Positions 9,432-19,546 of a DNA stretch of 64,000 bases are shown piece by piece (positions within the stretch are counted from its first letter, which is position 1; every line of letters starts with the position of its first letter). Source of the stretch: Microcaldota archaeon. Its GTDB lineage: Archaea; Micrarchaeota; Micrarchaeia; Micrarchaeales; CABMGC01. Location: assembly GCA_021845465.1 (NCBI GenBank), contig JAKBRL010000001.1:18361-82360 (forward strand), read 5' to 3'. The translations under genes were made by a program, and so were the position numbers. The notes under the pieces are model-generated. The model did not search any database. It was not told the origin of the DNA and was given only the letters and a program-made list of their open reading frames with translations.

Positions 9432-10709
9432 CTACAGTATTTTAGAGAGCCTCACAGCTGCGAAAGGAATCAGCATTTCTTCTGGACTCAGTCCTCCGTG
9501 CACTCCTACATAGTGCCATTCGGATTCTTTCAGGTGTTTATACCATACGGCTCTTCCCGAGTATGGAAGTATGAGAAGATTGCCTACCCTTGACTTGAAT
9601 TTTTTGTTTGGCTTTTCATTGCCGAAGAGAGTCTTTATAACCGAATCGTTGAGCTTGACTACCTTTGCGGTTTTTGAGAGTTTTTTCGATAGGAAAGCAT
9701 AGGCTTCTTCAAGCTTTTCTGGTTTTATGTGCATGAATACATCTCTTGGGCCGCCATAAGGGAGTATAGGCTTTCCGTTTCTTCCTAAATCGTAATAACT
9801 ATTTAGTTTCTTATATTTGTTGAGATACAAGACGTTCTCTGGCTTTATAGAAGTATGGCCGTGGTCTGCTGTTATTATCAGAAGGGTTTCTGATGCGGTT
9901 TTTTTGGAGAGCTTGCTAAGGAAACCGTCTTCGAGAGAGTGAGATATGGATAGTATCTCGGCTTCTGATTCTTCAGTATGGGAACCGTACGCATGGGCCA
10001 GTGAATCTATACCGTTTAGGTATACGTAAAAATATGATCTATCTTTTTCATTCTCGAGGATCCTCCTTAACTTTATTGCAAAATCCGAATTTTTTATATG
10101 GGTTTCACTTGTTTTTTTTGAACTGAATTGTTTGTTGTATTCTGAAGATGCTATTCTGGAATCTAGTAGCGTGTATGTATTCACTTTTGATTTTTTTGCA
10201 TTGCCGTATATAGTTATGCCACTGTATAGAATTTTTGGATTCTCTTTTCCCTTTAGAGACTCGTTCGTAAGGGAGGTGAATGGAAGCGTATTTATTATCT
10301 GGTCTATTTCATCAAAATATAATGTCCATTCGATAAGACCATGCTCCTTTGGAGTAAGGCCTGAATTTATAGTAGTTATAGAAGCCGCAGTTGTGGAGGG
10401 GAAACCGCTTGTTATAGGCGCAAATATCCCATTATCTGCAACTTTCCTGAAGAAGGAAGCATATTCAAGTGATTTGAGGAACATGTCGTAGCCGAAGCCG
10501 TCTAGAAGCAGAACGACTATTTTCTTTATGTTTTTTGTATCTATGTGTTTGATTATGGATTTGTCGAGGGTTTTGCCTACAGGTTTTGCCCCTAATAGAT
10601 CAAGCGCGGTGTTTGACACATTTGCGAGGGAGTATCCATCATACAAAGGGTAGACGATTCCGTTTTTCTCCGAGCCGCAGACATGTTTTTCTACGTCTTT
10701 GAGTAACAT
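9432..10709 (-). CDS. Alkaline-phosphatase-fold phosphodiesterase, copy 1
   Basis: A type I phosphodiesterase/nucleotide pyrophosphatase-like hydrolase. Metal-site motifs are LLLDGFGYD, the nucleophile segment GFPSTTA, HGLIEW, DSLAHAYG, ADHGHT and a final HGGLSPEEM. The substrate is unknown. The frame stays open to an ATG at 10760, but a TATA box (10744-10750) lies inside that extension and the paralogue at 10822-12090 begins at the equivalent of ATG 10709, so I start it there. N-terminal residues 1-105 are almost identical to copy 2, while the middle is divergent. No signal peptide, so it is probably cytoplasmic. Confidence 0.85.
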   Translation of the reverse strand: MLLKDVEKHVCGSEKNGIVYPLYDGYSLANVSNTALDLLGAKPVGKTLDKSIIKHIDTKNIKKIVVLLLDGFGYDMFLKSLEYASFFRKVADNGIFAPITSGFPSTTAASITTINSGLTPKEHGLIEWTLYFDEIDQIINTLPFTSLTNESLKGKENPKILYSGITIYGNAKKSKVNTYTLLDSRIASSEYNKQFSSKKTSETHIKNSDFAIKLRRILENEKDRSYFYVYLNGIDSLAHAYGSHTEESEAEILSISHSLEDGFLSKLSKKTASETLLIITADHGHTSIKPENVLYLNKYKKLNSYYDLGRNGKPILPYGGPRDVFMHIKPEKLEEAYAFLSKKLSKTAKVVKLNDSVIKTLFGNEKPNKKFKSRVGNLLILPYSGRAVWYKHLKESEWHYVGVHGGLSPEEMLIPFAAVRLSKIL

Positions 10710-10821
10710 GTAGCCATCTCTTCTGATTTTATACTTGAGATTATTTATATGTGAGTCCATTCTACAGATTTCAGAAATAATGCAATAAAAATTCGGATTT
10801 TAGGATTTTGGAATTAGTATG

Positions 10822-12090
10822 TTATAGGATTTTGGAGAGCCTTACAGCTGCGAAAGGAATCAGCATTTCTTCTGGGCTCAGTCCTCCGTGCACCCCTATG
10901 TTTCTTTCTTTATGCCCTTTCTCGTGTTGATACCATACAGATTTTCCAGTATATGGAAGTATGAGAAGATTTCCGGCTCTTTTTAGAAATTTTTTATTTT
11001 CATTGCTGCTTAACAGTCTATCTGATTCGGAGGCATCTGTCAGCTTGACTACCTTTGCAGTTTTTGAGAGTTTTTTCGATAGGAAAGCATAGGCTTCTTC
11101 AAGCTTTTCTGGTTTTATGTGCATGAATACATATCTTGGGCTTCCTATTGGTGGTATTGGTTTTTTGTTTTTGTCTAATTTATAATAATTATTGAGCTTT
11201 TTAAATTTGTTAAGATAGATTGTTTTTTTAGGGTATATTCTAATATGGCCGTGGTCTGCTGTTATTATCAGAAGGGTTTCTGATGCGGTTTTTTTGGAAA
11301 GCTTGCTAAGGAAACTAGATTCAAGGGCATTTGATATGAGAGAAATCTCGGCTTCTGATGCTTCAGAATGTGGTCCGTGTATGTGGGTAATTGTATCTAT
11401 CCCATTTAGATATGCAAAGAAATAGGATTTTTCTTTTTCATTCTCAAGGATTTCTCTTAGCTTTATTGCAAAATCTGAATCCTTTACATGATATATGCTT
11501 TTCCTTTTTGACCTGAATGACTGGTTATAGTCAGTTTTATCGATTTGATAATCGATGAGTGTGTATGGATGGATTCCTGACTTTTTAAAATTCCCAAATA
11601 CGGTAGATTTTGTATGGAATATATCTTGGCTGAGCATTCTACTTCTTTTGTCTTTATTATGATTTAAGACATTTATTATCTGGTTTGAAGTTTCAGAGTA
11701 AAAAATCCAGGAGAGGATGCCGTGATTGGTAGGGACCTCTCCGGTGTTCATAGTAGTTATTGAAACTGCAGTTGAAGAGGGGAAACCGCTTGTTATAGGC
11801 GCAAATATCCCATTATCTGCAACTTTCCTGAAGAAGGAAGCATATTCAAGTGATTTGAGGAACATGTCGTAGCCGAAGCCGTCTAGAAGCAGAACTACTA
11901 TTTTCTTTATGTTTTTTGTATCTATGTGTTTGATTATGGATTTGTCGAGGGTTTTGCCTACAGGTTTTGCCCCTAATATATAAAGCGCAGTGTTTGGCAC
12001 GTTTACGAGGGAGTATCCATCATACAAAGGGTAGACGATTCCGTTTTTCTCCGAGCCGCAGACATGTTTTTCTACGTCTTTGAGTAACAT
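10822..12090 (-). CDS. Alkaline-phosphatase-fold phosphodiesterase, copy 2
   Basis: Paralogue of the preceding gene with the same motif order: LLLDGFGYD, GFPSSTA, HGILSW, DTITHIHG, ADHGHI and HGGLSPEEM. Sequence is close to identical to copy 1 at the N-terminus, around ADHGH, around HIKPEKLEEAYAF and at the C-terminus, but not between, which suggests gene conversion. In the nucleophile segment STT is changed to SST; by alignment to NPP enzymes the conserved Thr is the last one, so activity is probably kept. It begins 36 bp after rpoA2 and may be the last gene of the RNA polymerase operon. Confidence 0.85.
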   Translation of the reverse strand: MLLKDVEKHVCGSEKNGIVYPLYDGYSLVNVPNTALYILGAKPVGKTLDKSIIKHIDTKNIKKIVVLLLDGFGYDMFLKSLEYASFFRKVADNGIFAPITSGFPSSTAVSITTMNTGEVPTNHGILSWIFYSETSNQIINVLNHNKDKRSRMLSQDIFHTKSTVFGNFKKSGIHPYTLIDYQIDKTDYNQSFRSKRKSIYHVKDSDFAIKLREILENEKEKSYFFAYLNGIDTITHIHGPHSEASEAEISLISNALESSFLSKLSKKTASETLLIITADHGHIRIYPKKTIYLNKFKKLNNYYKLDKNKKPIPPIGSPRYVFMHIKPEKLEEAYAFLSKKLSKTAKVVKLTDASESDRLLSSNENKKFLKRAGNLLILPYTGKSVWYQHEKGHKERNIGVHGGLSPEEMLIPFAAVRLSKIL

Positions 12091-12126
12091 ATAGCCATCT
12101 GTTCTTATGCAATCTCTGTTTTGGAC

Positions 12127-13182
12127 CTATTCTTTGGATTGGGCCGCTGACTTTGATTTTTTTATTTCTTCCTTTTTAACTGCGAGTCTGACCGAACCGG
12201 TACCTATAGGTATCTGTTTTCCTACGAGGATATTTTCAGTTACGCCCCTCATAGGATCTATCTCTCCGAATGAAGCCGCATTTACAAGATGTTTTATTGT
12301 TTCTTCGTATGCAGCCTTGGCAAATACTGAGTTTTTTTGGCCGCTAAGACCATGCCTTCCTACTCCCTTTATGTCTCCAGAGTAAGTCATCGCATCTGCA
12401 ACTAGCATTATATGTCTCTCATCTACGTCTATCTTCTGCTCATCGAGAGTCTTTTTCAGCTCGTTTACAATCGTATTCCTTGCTGCTTCTATTCCGAATA
12501 ATCGGTGCATTGCAAAGACATCGTTCGTATAAAGCCTTGAGCGGTCTATTCCCTCGGTGTCGATTATTCCCTCAATATGGCTTCCTGCTGCCACTATGTA
12601 GAATTCCCCTTCTTTTGTCCTTTGTATTACTGCCTTTCCTGCGCCTTCTATTCCCTGTATGGTCTTGCGCATTATCCTTACGCTTGTCTGCCTTATCTCA
12701 CTTAGATTCTTTGTCTTGAGCTTTACTATTATATTGCCGTCTTCTGATACCTTCGCCTCGACTTCCATTGCCTTTGATAATTTCTGTGCAACATGTGAAG
12801 GAGTAAGATCGTTTGCTACCATAGCCTGCTTGTCCAATATGAATTTTATTGCGCCTTTTGAGAAACTTTCTATTGCTCTTTTGGCTATGTTTCCCATCCT
12901 TACCTCATTTATCGATTTTACTACATGTTCAGCCTTTTCAAAGTTGGATTTTGCCGATGAGTTAAGATAGACATAGGTTATTGGGGTCGCAGGTTTCTTC
13001 CTTGCATCTACCAACTCCACTATTCTTGGAAGTCCGGATGTAGCGATTGTTGCCTCTATTCCTGCGTAGTGAAATGTCCTTAGAATCATTTGGGTTCCTG
13101 GTTCTCCTATCGACTGCGCAGCAAGCATGCCTACAGGTTCTCCATAATTTACTGTGAATTTTTTATTTTTTGATTCTTTCAT
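12127..13182 (-). CDS. rpoA2: DNA-directed RNA polymerase subunit A''
   Basis: It is the C-terminal part of the archaeal largest subunit, including the trigger-loop and jaw/clamp regions. It opens with [21 protein letters not shown] and RTFHYAG, the trigger-loop hallmark. An in-frame ATG exists at 13203, but the start at 13182 is chosen because the ribosome site GAGTGAT ends 3 nt before it; that site contains the rpoA1 stop codon, so the two genes are translationally coupled. The C-terminus ends in a lysine-rich tail. Splitting of A into A' and A'' is normal in archaea. Confidence 0.96.
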   Translation of the reverse strand: MKESKNKKFTVNYGEPVGMLAAQSIGEPGTQMILRTFHYAGIEATIATSGLPRIVELVDARKKPATPITYVYLNSSAKSNFEKAEHVVKSINEVRMGNIAKRAIESFSKGAIKFILDKQAMVANDLTPSHVAQKLSKAMEVEAKVSEDGNIIVKLKTKNLSEIRQTSVRIMRKTIQGIEGAGKAVIQRTKEGEFYIVAAGSHIEGIIDTEGIDRSRLYTNDVFAMHRLFGIEAARNTIVNELKKTLDEQKIDVDERHIMLVADAMTYSGDIKGVGRHGLSGQKNSVFAKAAYEETIKHLVNAASFGEIDPMRGVTENILVGKQIPIGTGSVRLAVKKEEIKKSKSAAQSKE

Positions 13183-13186
13183 ACAA

Positions 13187-15784
13187 TCACTCTTCCTCTT
13201 CACTCATCTTTGCAAACTGCACCTTTACCGGATCTATTGCATCTGCACCATAAACAGTCTCGATTATGTTGTTGTTTATATCTCTGACGCTAAGATCTTT
13301 CTTTACATAATAATCCTGGAGGGCATTGGATAGCCTTCTGTATAAGTATCCTGATCTTCCCGTTAGGAGCGCCTTGTATACTTCTGAACCTCTTGAACCT
13401 ACAGCGTGGCTGAAAATATCTATAGGAGAGAGTCCACCGTAATAGTTTGTTATTATGAATCCTCTTGCAGTAGGTCCTACATCTCCTGGCTTTATGTGAG
13501 GGAGGAGCCTGTTTGTGTAATAGCCTCTTTTTATTCTTCCTCCGCTAAGGGTAGCCTGCTGCCCGAGGAACATAGACATCTGTTCCAGGTTAAGTATGCT
13601 TCCTCTTGATCCTGAAAGGGCCATTTCCACTGCGCTGTTGGATTCACTGGAGTGTTTTGCGAGATATTCTCCGGCATTGCTTCTGGCTAAGTTTAGTTCT
13701 GCGATTATCATTCGTTCAAGAGACTCTTTTGGAGTGTAGCCGATCATTGGTTCAAACTTGCCTGTCTTGTACTCTTCTATCATCTTCTCTATCTTACTGA
13801 AGGTATCGCGGAGTATTTTCTCCTTCTCCTCCTCTGTTTTTTTGTCTATTGAGTATTCCTTGACTCCTACAGTGACTCCTGCTAGCGTTACGTAGGCATC
13901 TGAAAGCTTTGATGATACATATATGAATTTCCTAAGCTCTTCGTAGCCGAAATCCATAGCTATCTTTATTGCAAGTCCGTTGTCTCTCCCATAAGTTTCC
14001 TTTGTAACTACCCCTTCGATGAGTTTTCCGTCTTTTATTACGAAAGGACCCATCTTGGTTTTCTGGCTGTAATTAAGCTTTTTAGGTAGAATCATTGAGA
14101 ATATATCTTTTCCTGAATACATACCGTCTTTGTTTGCCTTTGGTAGTTCATATACTCCGCAAATGCCCATAAGATAGCAAGCTAGATCTTTCGTTATGAA
14201 GTTTGTATCCTTTGTAAGTGCGTACATACCGCTGATTCCGTCTTCGCTGTTGGTTATTATTGCTGATCCGTCTCTTGGCGAAAATATCTGGTATTGTACT
14301 TCCATAAGATGCCTTGCTTCAGCCTGTGCTTCTAATGTCTGCGGTACGTGGAGGTTCATTTCGTCTCCGTCGAAGTCTGCGTTGTAAGGTGCAGTTGCAC
14401 AGTAGTTTATCCTGAAAGTCTTTCCAGGAAGAACCTTTATTTTGTGCGCCATTATTGAGACCCTGTGAAGTGAAGGCTGCCTGTTAAACAGTGCTATATC
14501 TCCGTCGATTATCTGCCGCTCCATTATTGTGCCTGGGATTATGCTCTTCATTATCTCTTCTTTGTTTCCTTCCAACACTCTGAGTCTTTTGCCGTCTTGC
14601 AGGATTATATTTAGTATCATAGGGTGTGTAGTTCTCTCCGCAAGCTCCTTTGCAAATTCAAGGTTCCATTGTGTTACATAGAATGGTACGGTGAGTTTTT
14701 CAGCGATCTCTTGAGGCACTCCAACCTCATTTATATCAAGATAAGGATCTACGCTTATTACAGTCCTTGCAGAGTAGTTTACCCTTTTTCCGCTTAGATT
14801 ATACCTGAATCTTCCTTCTTTGCCTTTAAGCCTCTGTGCGAGGGTCTTGAGTGCCCTGCCGCTCCTATGTCTCGCTGGAGGTATTCCTGATGCTTCATTG
14901 TTGAAGTATGCGGTAACGTGATACTGGAGAAGTTCCCAAAGGTCATCTATTATGATCTGGGGCGCTCCGGCATTTATGTTCTGCTCAAGGCGCTGGTTTA
15001 TTCTCATTATGTCTACAAGCTTATGTGTCAAATCGTCTTCAGACCTCTCTCCGGATTCCAGAGTTATTGAAGGCCTTACATTTACAGGAGGCACCAGCAG
15101 AGAGGTTATTATGAGCCATTCAGGTCTTGATCTGTGTGCATCTATGTTTAACAGGCTTAGGTCAGCATCACTTATCTTTGCAAGCATGTCACGTATCTCG
15201 TCGGGCTTGAGCCTTCTGTCTCCTGCCGTAAAATATGTAGGCTGAGAGAACTTGAGCTTTGCCTGTTCCTCATTGCAGTAAGGGCATCTTTTTGTCCTCT
15301 TTACTTTTTTGGCTTTCTGATTTTTTGACTGCTTTGTAAGCTTTGCGTTTGCCTCTTCAGATTCAGCTTCTGTTGCATTTTCAAGTACTACACGCTCTAT
15401 TCCGGAGGCTGCTTCTGGAGCATCTATAGCTTCTATTTTTTTAATGGCTTCTATCTGTTCCTCGTCTAGAAGAATCCTATGGCAATTCATGCATGTTGCC
15501 TGAAGGATCATGTATATTACTTTTGAGAATTCGGAGTGTATGACTGGCTTTACAAGCTCTATGTGCCCGAAATGGCCAGGGCATGTCTTTGCCCTTGCAC
15601 CGCATGTCTTACATATAAGTCCAGGATCGATTATTCCAAGGCGCTGGTCGAGTAGGCCTCCATCTATGGGATAACCGTCTTCATTGTATGTATCTGGAAC
15701 AGTAAGCTTGGCGACGCTCATCTTCTTTACTTCGTCAGGGGAGACTATCCCGAATCGTATATAATTTATTGCTTCGGCTTGCAT
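13187..15784 (-). CDS. rpoA1: DNA-directed RNA polymerase subunit A'
   Basis: N-terminal part of the largest subunit, holding the active-site aspartates in [11 protein letters not shown]. Zinc ligands are seen in [17 protein letters not shown] (clamp) and in the CMNCH...CPYC pair. At 865 aa it is near normal, with a lysine/glutamate-rich insertion around residues 125-165. The ATG follows GGAGTGAT with a 3-nt gap, a textbook case of the ribosome site used across this window. The stop codon lies within the rpoA2 ribosome site. It lies 4 bp after rpoB1. Confidence 0.97.
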   Translation of the reverse strand: MQAEAINYIRFGIVSPDEVKKMSVAKLTVPDTYNEDGYPIDGGLLDQRLGIIDPGLICKTCGARAKTCPGHFGHIELVKPVIHSEFSKVIYMILQATCMNCHRILLDEEQIEAIKKIEAIDAPEAASGIERVVLENATEAESEEANAKLTKQSKNQKAKKVKRTKRCPYCNEEQAKLKFSQPTYFTAGDRRLKPDEIRDMLAKISDADLSLLNIDAHRSRPEWLIITSLLVPPVNVRPSITLESGERSEDDLTHKLVDIMRINQRLEQNINAGAPQIIIDDLWELLQYHVTAYFNNEASGIPPARHRSGRALKTLAQRLKGKEGRFRYNLSGKRVNYSARTVISVDPYLDINEVGVPQEIAEKLTVPFYVTQWNLEFAKELAERTTHPMILNIILQDGKRLRVLEGNKEEIMKSIIPGTIMERQIIDGDIALFNRQPSLHRVSIMAHKIKVLPGKTFRINYCATAPYNADFDGDEMNLHVPQTLEAQAEARHLMEVQYQIFSPRDGSAIITNSEDGISGMYALTKDTNFITKDLACYLMGICGVYELPKANKDGMYSGKDIFSMILPKKLNYSQKTKMGPFVIKDGKLIEGVVTKETYGRDNGLAIKIAMDFGYEELRKFIYVSSKLSDAYVTLAGVTVGVKEYSIDKKTEEEKEKILRDTFSKIEKMIEEYKTGKFEPMIGYTPKESLERMIIAELNLARSNAGEYLAKHSSESNSAVEMALSGSRGSILNLEQMSMFLGQQATLSGGRIKRGYYTNRLLPHIKPGDVGPTARGFIITNYYGGLSPIDIFSHAVGSRGSEVYKALLTGRSGYLYRRLSNALQDYYVKKDLSVRDINNNIIETVYGADAIDPVKVQFAKMSEEEE

Positions 15785-15788
15785 GTTA

Positions 15789-17609
15789 TCACTCCTTCAT
15801 TTTTATGCTTGGCATTATGTGCATTGACTTTATCTCATCAAGAAGCACTTTGAATGCATAGCTCATTTCCACAGGAACTATCTGGCTATTGCCGTCTATA
15901 GGACATACGTTGACCCTTTTAACATGATCATAATATCCTATCTCTCCACACTCCTTGCAGATCAATACCACAGTCTTGTCTGACTGATCAAGCATTCTCT
16001 CTTTTAGAAGAAGGCTTGCGCCGTGGCCTATCAATGCGTCACGTTCCATCTCGCCGAATCTAAGTGCACCCTGTCGGGCCTTTCCTTCAGTAGGCTGGTG
16101 TGTGAGTATCTGAACCTTTCCTCTGCTTCTTACCTGAATCTTGTTGCTTACCATATGGTAGAGCCTGTTATAGTACACCACTCCGGTGAATATCTTTGAT
16201 TTGAATGGTACGCCTGTTATTCCGTCATAAAGAACTTCGTCTCCGTGTTCATCGAATCCGGTGTTCTTAAGCATATCTCCGTATTCCTTGAGCCGTTCTT
16301 TTCCCTCTCCTGCAAATGCGGTTCCGTCAGTTTGCCTTCCGCTAACTGCGCCGGCCTTACCTGCAAGCATCTCCATAAGATGGCCAAATGTTAATCTTGT
16401 AGGTATTGAGTGTGGGTTTAGAAGCAGATCTGGTACTATTCCTGTTTCTGAGAAAGGCATATCTTCCTGATTTACTATTAGGGCTATGACTCCTTTCTGT
16501 CCGTGCCTGCTTGCAAACTTATCTCCTTTCTCAGGCACCCTCTGGCTTCTTATTCTGACCTTTACAATTTTGGTTGCGCCTGATGTCTCTGTCAGTATTA
16601 CGCTGTCTACCTTTCCTACTTCTCCGGTTTTTAAAGAGGTAGAATCGTCACGCATCTTTTCTTCGAGGCCTCCTGCGCCTATATTTTCTTCTAGGAATCT
16701 TGGAGGTGCAACCTTGCCTATTAGTACATCCCCTTCACTAACTGATACTTCAGGCTCTATGATTCCGTCTTCGCTTAGCTTTGAGTATGCATGTTCTCCC
16801 ATGTATCCGTCTGCCGTTGGGGATGGTATCTTGAATCTGTCTTTCTGCCCGCCTGGATATCTCCTCTCTTCGTCGCTGTAAGATTTGTAGAATATGCTTC
16901 TTCCCATTCCGCGATCTACAGCTGCCTTATTTATCACTATTGCGTCTGCCATATTGTATCCGTAGTAGGTTGAAATTGCAACAACGAAATTCTGTCCTGA
17001 AGGATGGGTATTAAGGCCAGTAGACCTATATGACGCAGTTGTTACTACAGGTATCTGAGGATAATAAAGGAGGTAGCTTCTTGAATCGAAGCGGTGGTTG
17101 AAGTTTGTAGTGAAGAGCCCTTGGGACTGTTTGATAAAGTTGGCGCTCATTGCATGTCGTGCCAGTGCATTATGTTCTGGAAATGGTGAAGTGTTTATGG
17201 TAAGCCCAAATATTGAAGTATAATTAACCTCAATGTGTGTTGTGCTTTCGTTTATATCTTTCTCGCTTAGAGCTACCTGTGCATTCTCCTCCTCCTCAGC
17301 GTCGAGGTATTCCATTATTCCGCTCCTTAGAAGATAGTTGAAGGTTATCTCTTTTCTCTTGAGTTTTGCCATCAATTCCTCTGTCATTTTTGGCTTTCCG
17401 TTTTCTACTATTATGTATGGTTTTCTGAGCCTGCCTCTGTCAGTATTTATATGTATCTCTCCGTTCTTCGCAAAATATGCTATATTGACCTCTCCTGAAA
17501 TCTGTCCTTTTCGCCTAGACTGCCTTACCTCGGTTACGAATTTTACAGGATCTTCTATGAATCCTATTGCTCTGCCATTCAGATGCAAGTATGTTTTTTT
17601 ATTGCTCAT
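15789..17609 (-). CDS. rpoB1: DNA-directed RNA polymerase subunit B' (C-terminal half of B)
   Basis: The C-terminal half of the second-largest subunit, with the hybrid-binding region motifs (GYNMADAIVINK, KGDKFASRHGQKG, and GGLRFGEMERD-like GALRFGEMERD). A zinc ribbon near the C-terminus reads CKECGEIGYY followed by a lone C in VCPID. The gene pair rpoB2/rpoB1 is the split B found in several euryarchaeal and DPANN lineages; the 16-bp gap, own start and lack of overlap argue against a frameshift. It runs between rpoB2 and rpoA1 in the polymerase operon. Confidence 0.96.
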   Translation of the reverse strand: MSNKKTYLHLNGRAIGFIEDPVKFVTEVRQSRRKGQISGEVNIAYFAKNGEIHINTDRGRLRKPYIIVENGKPKMTEELMAKLKRKEITFNYLLRSGIMEYLDAEEEENAQVALSEKDINESTTHIEVNYTSIFGLTINTSPFPEHNALARHAMSANFIKQSQGLFTTNFNHRFDSRSYLLYYPQIPVVTTASYRSTGLNTHPSGQNFVVAISTYYGYNMADAIVINKAAVDRGMGRSIFYKSYSDEERRYPGGQKDRFKIPSPTADGYMGEHAYSKLSEDGIIEPEVSVSEGDVLIGKVAPPRFLEENIGAGGLEEKMRDDSTSLKTGEVGKVDSVILTETSGATKIVKVRIRSQRVPEKGDKFASRHGQKGVIALIVNQEDMPFSETGIVPDLLLNPHSIPTRLTFGHLMEMLAGKAGAVSGRQTDGTAFAGEGKERLKEYGDMLKNTGFDEHGDEVLYDGITGVPFKSKIFTGVVYYNRLYHMVSNKIQVRSRGKVQILTHQPTEGKARQGALRFGEMERDALIGHGASLLLKERMLDQSDKTVVLICKECGEIGYYDHVKRVNVCPIDGNSQIVPVEMSYAFKVLLDEIKSMHIMPSIKMKE

Positions 17610-17625
17610 TCTAAAAACCTTGGTT

Positions 17626-19116
17626 TTACATGGGTTCTATCTTCCCAAGAGACCTTATGCTCTTTTCTACACTTTCCTCTTCTGCGCCTACAGTTACCTT
17701 GGACATAAGCGCAAGGTACTTGGTAAGACCTACTTCCTGGCCTTCAGGGCTTTCAGAAGGACATATTTTGCCCCATTGAGTTCCGTGTACATCCCTTGCC
17801 TTGAAATGTGGGTGCTTCTTTGCAAGAGGTGATTTTACCCTTCTCAAATGTGCATACGTACTTATCAGATTTGTTCTGTCGAGAACCTGCGATACTCCAG
17901 TCTGCCCTGCAACCCATGTTCCTGTTCCCATAGCATAAGCTATCTTCTCTGTTAGTGTGTCTGGACTTATTATTGATTGTATTGAAAGCCTCCTTCCTCT
18001 AGCTGACATTCTTTCAACCTGATACTTTATCTCTTTCAGGAAGAACCTGAATGCGTATGCAAAGAGCTCTTCCATAAGTTCTCCTGCGAATCTTGTCCTT
18101 TTGTTTGTATAATTGTCTTTGTCATCTTGCTTTACTAATCGGTTTGCGACCATTGTTCCCTTTCTTGACATCTCCAAGAGATACCTTGCCTTCTCTTTCC
18201 TTGATTTTGGATCTGTGCCTATGTGTGGAAGCAGGTAACTGTCAAGCTGCATTTCTGCTCTTCTTATCTGGTATTCGCGTGCCTGGCCTGGTGTTGCCTG
18301 ACGACCTACTTCGAGAAGCGCATCTGCAGGTTGCATTCCTCCGTCCTTGTTTATTTGGCTGAGCTCTAGATTAAGCATCATGTCATTCCTAAAGGAGGGT
18401 AGTTCTGAGGCGTATTCTTTTATGTCTTCAGGCTGCATGCCTAATGCCCTGAGCAGCAGTATCAATTCTATACTCTTGCTTACTGTTGGGAAGTCAACAG
18501 AGAATACTCCCGTAGTATTTCTTGTTACTACACACCTGGCACGGAAGCCCGGAGTAGATGAAAAGACTCTGCTTTTAGTCTCAGTTCCCTTTTTCTCTTT
18601 TGTAGTTATTATACGGTTTGATGCAACATCGTCAAGCCCTATGAGAACTCTCTCGACTCCTTTTATTATAAAATAGCCTCCAGGATCTTCTGGATCTTCG
18701 CCGTTTTCTATCAACTGGGTTTTGGTAAGCGATTTCGTAGGACATAGATTGCTCTTTACCATTATAGGAAGATCTCCTACATACACTTCGCCATATGATG
18801 CTGTCTTTTCTATTCCGCGTATTACAGGCACCACTTCCATGAAGATTGGTGCTGAGTATGTTAGGTTTCTAAGCCTTGCCTCGTTTGGAAGTATATTCCT
18901 TCTGGAGCTGTCTGCTTCTATTACTGAAGGGCTTCCTATCCTTACATTGCCAAGTTTAAGTGCAAAGCCTTCAACACTTGGCTCTATGAGTGTCTGCCCA
19001 CCCATCGCCTTTGGTATCCCGGTATCGAGAAACCTGTTGTAGCTGTCGATCTGATGCTGCACTAATGATGCGGCATTCAAATATGATTCCAATAAAACAT
19101 TACCATCGGACGCCAT
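17626..19116 (-). CDS. rpoB2: DNA-directed RNA polymerase subunit B'' (N-terminal half of B)
   Basis: It carries the protrusion, lobe and fork regions of subunit B. Recognisable segments are QIDSYNRFLDTGIP near the N-terminus, PGGYFIIKGVERVLI, KDNYTNKRTRFAGELMEELF and the fork-loop stretch HGTQWGKICPSESPEG near the C-terminus. The 496-aa length matches the split B'' of methanogens. It follows rpoH after 15 bp on the same strand and precedes rpoB1 by 16 bp. Confidence 0.96.
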   Translation of the reverse strand: MASDGNVLLESYLNAASLVQHQIDSYNRFLDTGIPKAMGGQTLIEPSVEGFALKLGNVRIGSPSVIEADSSRRNILPNEARLRNLTYSAPIFMEVVPVIRGIEKTASYGEVYVGDLPIMVKSNLCPTKSLTKTQLIENGEDPEDPGGYFIIKGVERVLIGLDDVASNRIITTKEKKGTETKSRVFSSTPGFRARCVVTRNTTGVFSVDFPTVSKSIELILLLRALGMQPEDIKEYASELPSFRNDMMLNLELSQINKDGGMQPADALLEVGRQATPGQAREYQIRRAEMQLDSYLLPHIGTDPKSRKEKARYLLEMSRKGTMVANRLVKQDDKDNYTNKRTRFAGELMEELFAYAFRFFLKEIKYQVERMSARGRRLSIQSIISPDTLTEKIAYAMGTGTWVAGQTGVSQVLDRTNLISTYAHLRRVKSPLAKKHPHFKARDVHGTQWGKICPSESPEGQEVGLTKYLALMSKVTVGAEEESVEKSIRSLGKIEPM

Positions 19117-19131
19117 AGATACACCGTTTGC

Positions 19132-19362
19132 TTATACAATAAGCCTGAAGTATTCGTATTCCTGACCGTTGTCTTTTCTGTATATTTTCACTACCTGGTT
19201 CGATTTGCCTCCTATTTTTACTATCTGTGGGTCTTCTGTGGAGATTTTTGGAAGATTCTCCCTTCTCAAAGACATTTTTTCAAGGACTTCTGATGCTTCG
19301 CTCTCTGATAACAGTTTATGCACAGGAACAAATTCATGATCGCGTTTTTCAGCCAAGGACAC
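19132..19362 (-). CDS. rpoH: DNA-directed RNA polymerase subunit H
   Basis: RpoH/Rpb5 C-terminal-domain protein, 76 aa, first gene of the polymerase operon. The HEFVPVHKLLSESEASEVLEK start and the PKISTEDPQIVKIGGKSNQVVKI core match the family (DP and G-x-K-x-G-D/N-like positions). The start codon is GTG (19360-19362), as no ATG lies in the first third of the frame. A TATA box at 19430-19437 predicts a leader of about 40 nt that contains a 12-bp perfect palindrome. Confidence 0.92.
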   Translation of the reverse strand: MSLAEKRDHEFVPVHKLLSESEASEVLEKMSLRRENLPKISTEDPQIVKIGGKSNQVVKIYRKDNGQEYEYFRLIV

Positions 19363-19379
19363 ACCAATAATAGGATATA

Positions 19380-19391
19380 GTTAGCGCTAAC
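19380..19391. repeat. 12-bp perfect palindrome in the rpoH leader
   Basis: GTTAGCGCTAAC is its own reverse complement. It lies 18 bp upstream of the rpoH GTG and roughly 40-50 bp downstream of the TATA box, so in the transcribed leader. It could be a protein operator or form part of an RNA hairpin; chance cannot be excluded for one copy. Confidence 0.4.
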
Positions 19392-19429
19392 CATGCCGGT
19401 ATGCGTATTCTACAATTAGAATAATAATA

Positions 19430-19450
19430 TTTATATAGGTTTTTATATAA
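19430..19450 (-). promoter_or_regulatory. Tandem TATA boxes for the rpoH-rpoB-rpoA operon
   Basis: On the minus strand TATATAAA sits at 19430-19437, with a second TTTATATAAAA at about 19441-19450. Spacing predicts a transcript start near 19405 and a leader of about 40 nt to the rpoH start. Confidence 0.5.
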
Positions 19451-19546
19451 AGTAGGGAGTTTATTCTGAATCGGTAATTAGGCTCGTAGGCAAAGTGTGT
19501 ATCTTTCTACACTTTTTATGAGATAAGTATATGAGTATTGGTTGAA

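Noticed and set aside
12127..15784. Possible break in RNA polymerase A
   Set aside because: The A'/A'' split is universal in archaea, and a ribosome site marks the A'' start.
15789..19116. Possible frameshift splitting RNA polymerase B into two pieces
   Set aside because: Both parts have sound ends and own starts, with a 16-bp gap; the B'/B'' split is well known in archaea.
19492..19515. Hairpin AAAGTGT/ACACTTT downstream of dnaJ as a terminator
   Set aside because: The T run follows it on the plus strand, while dnaJ is on the minus strand; support is too weak to list.
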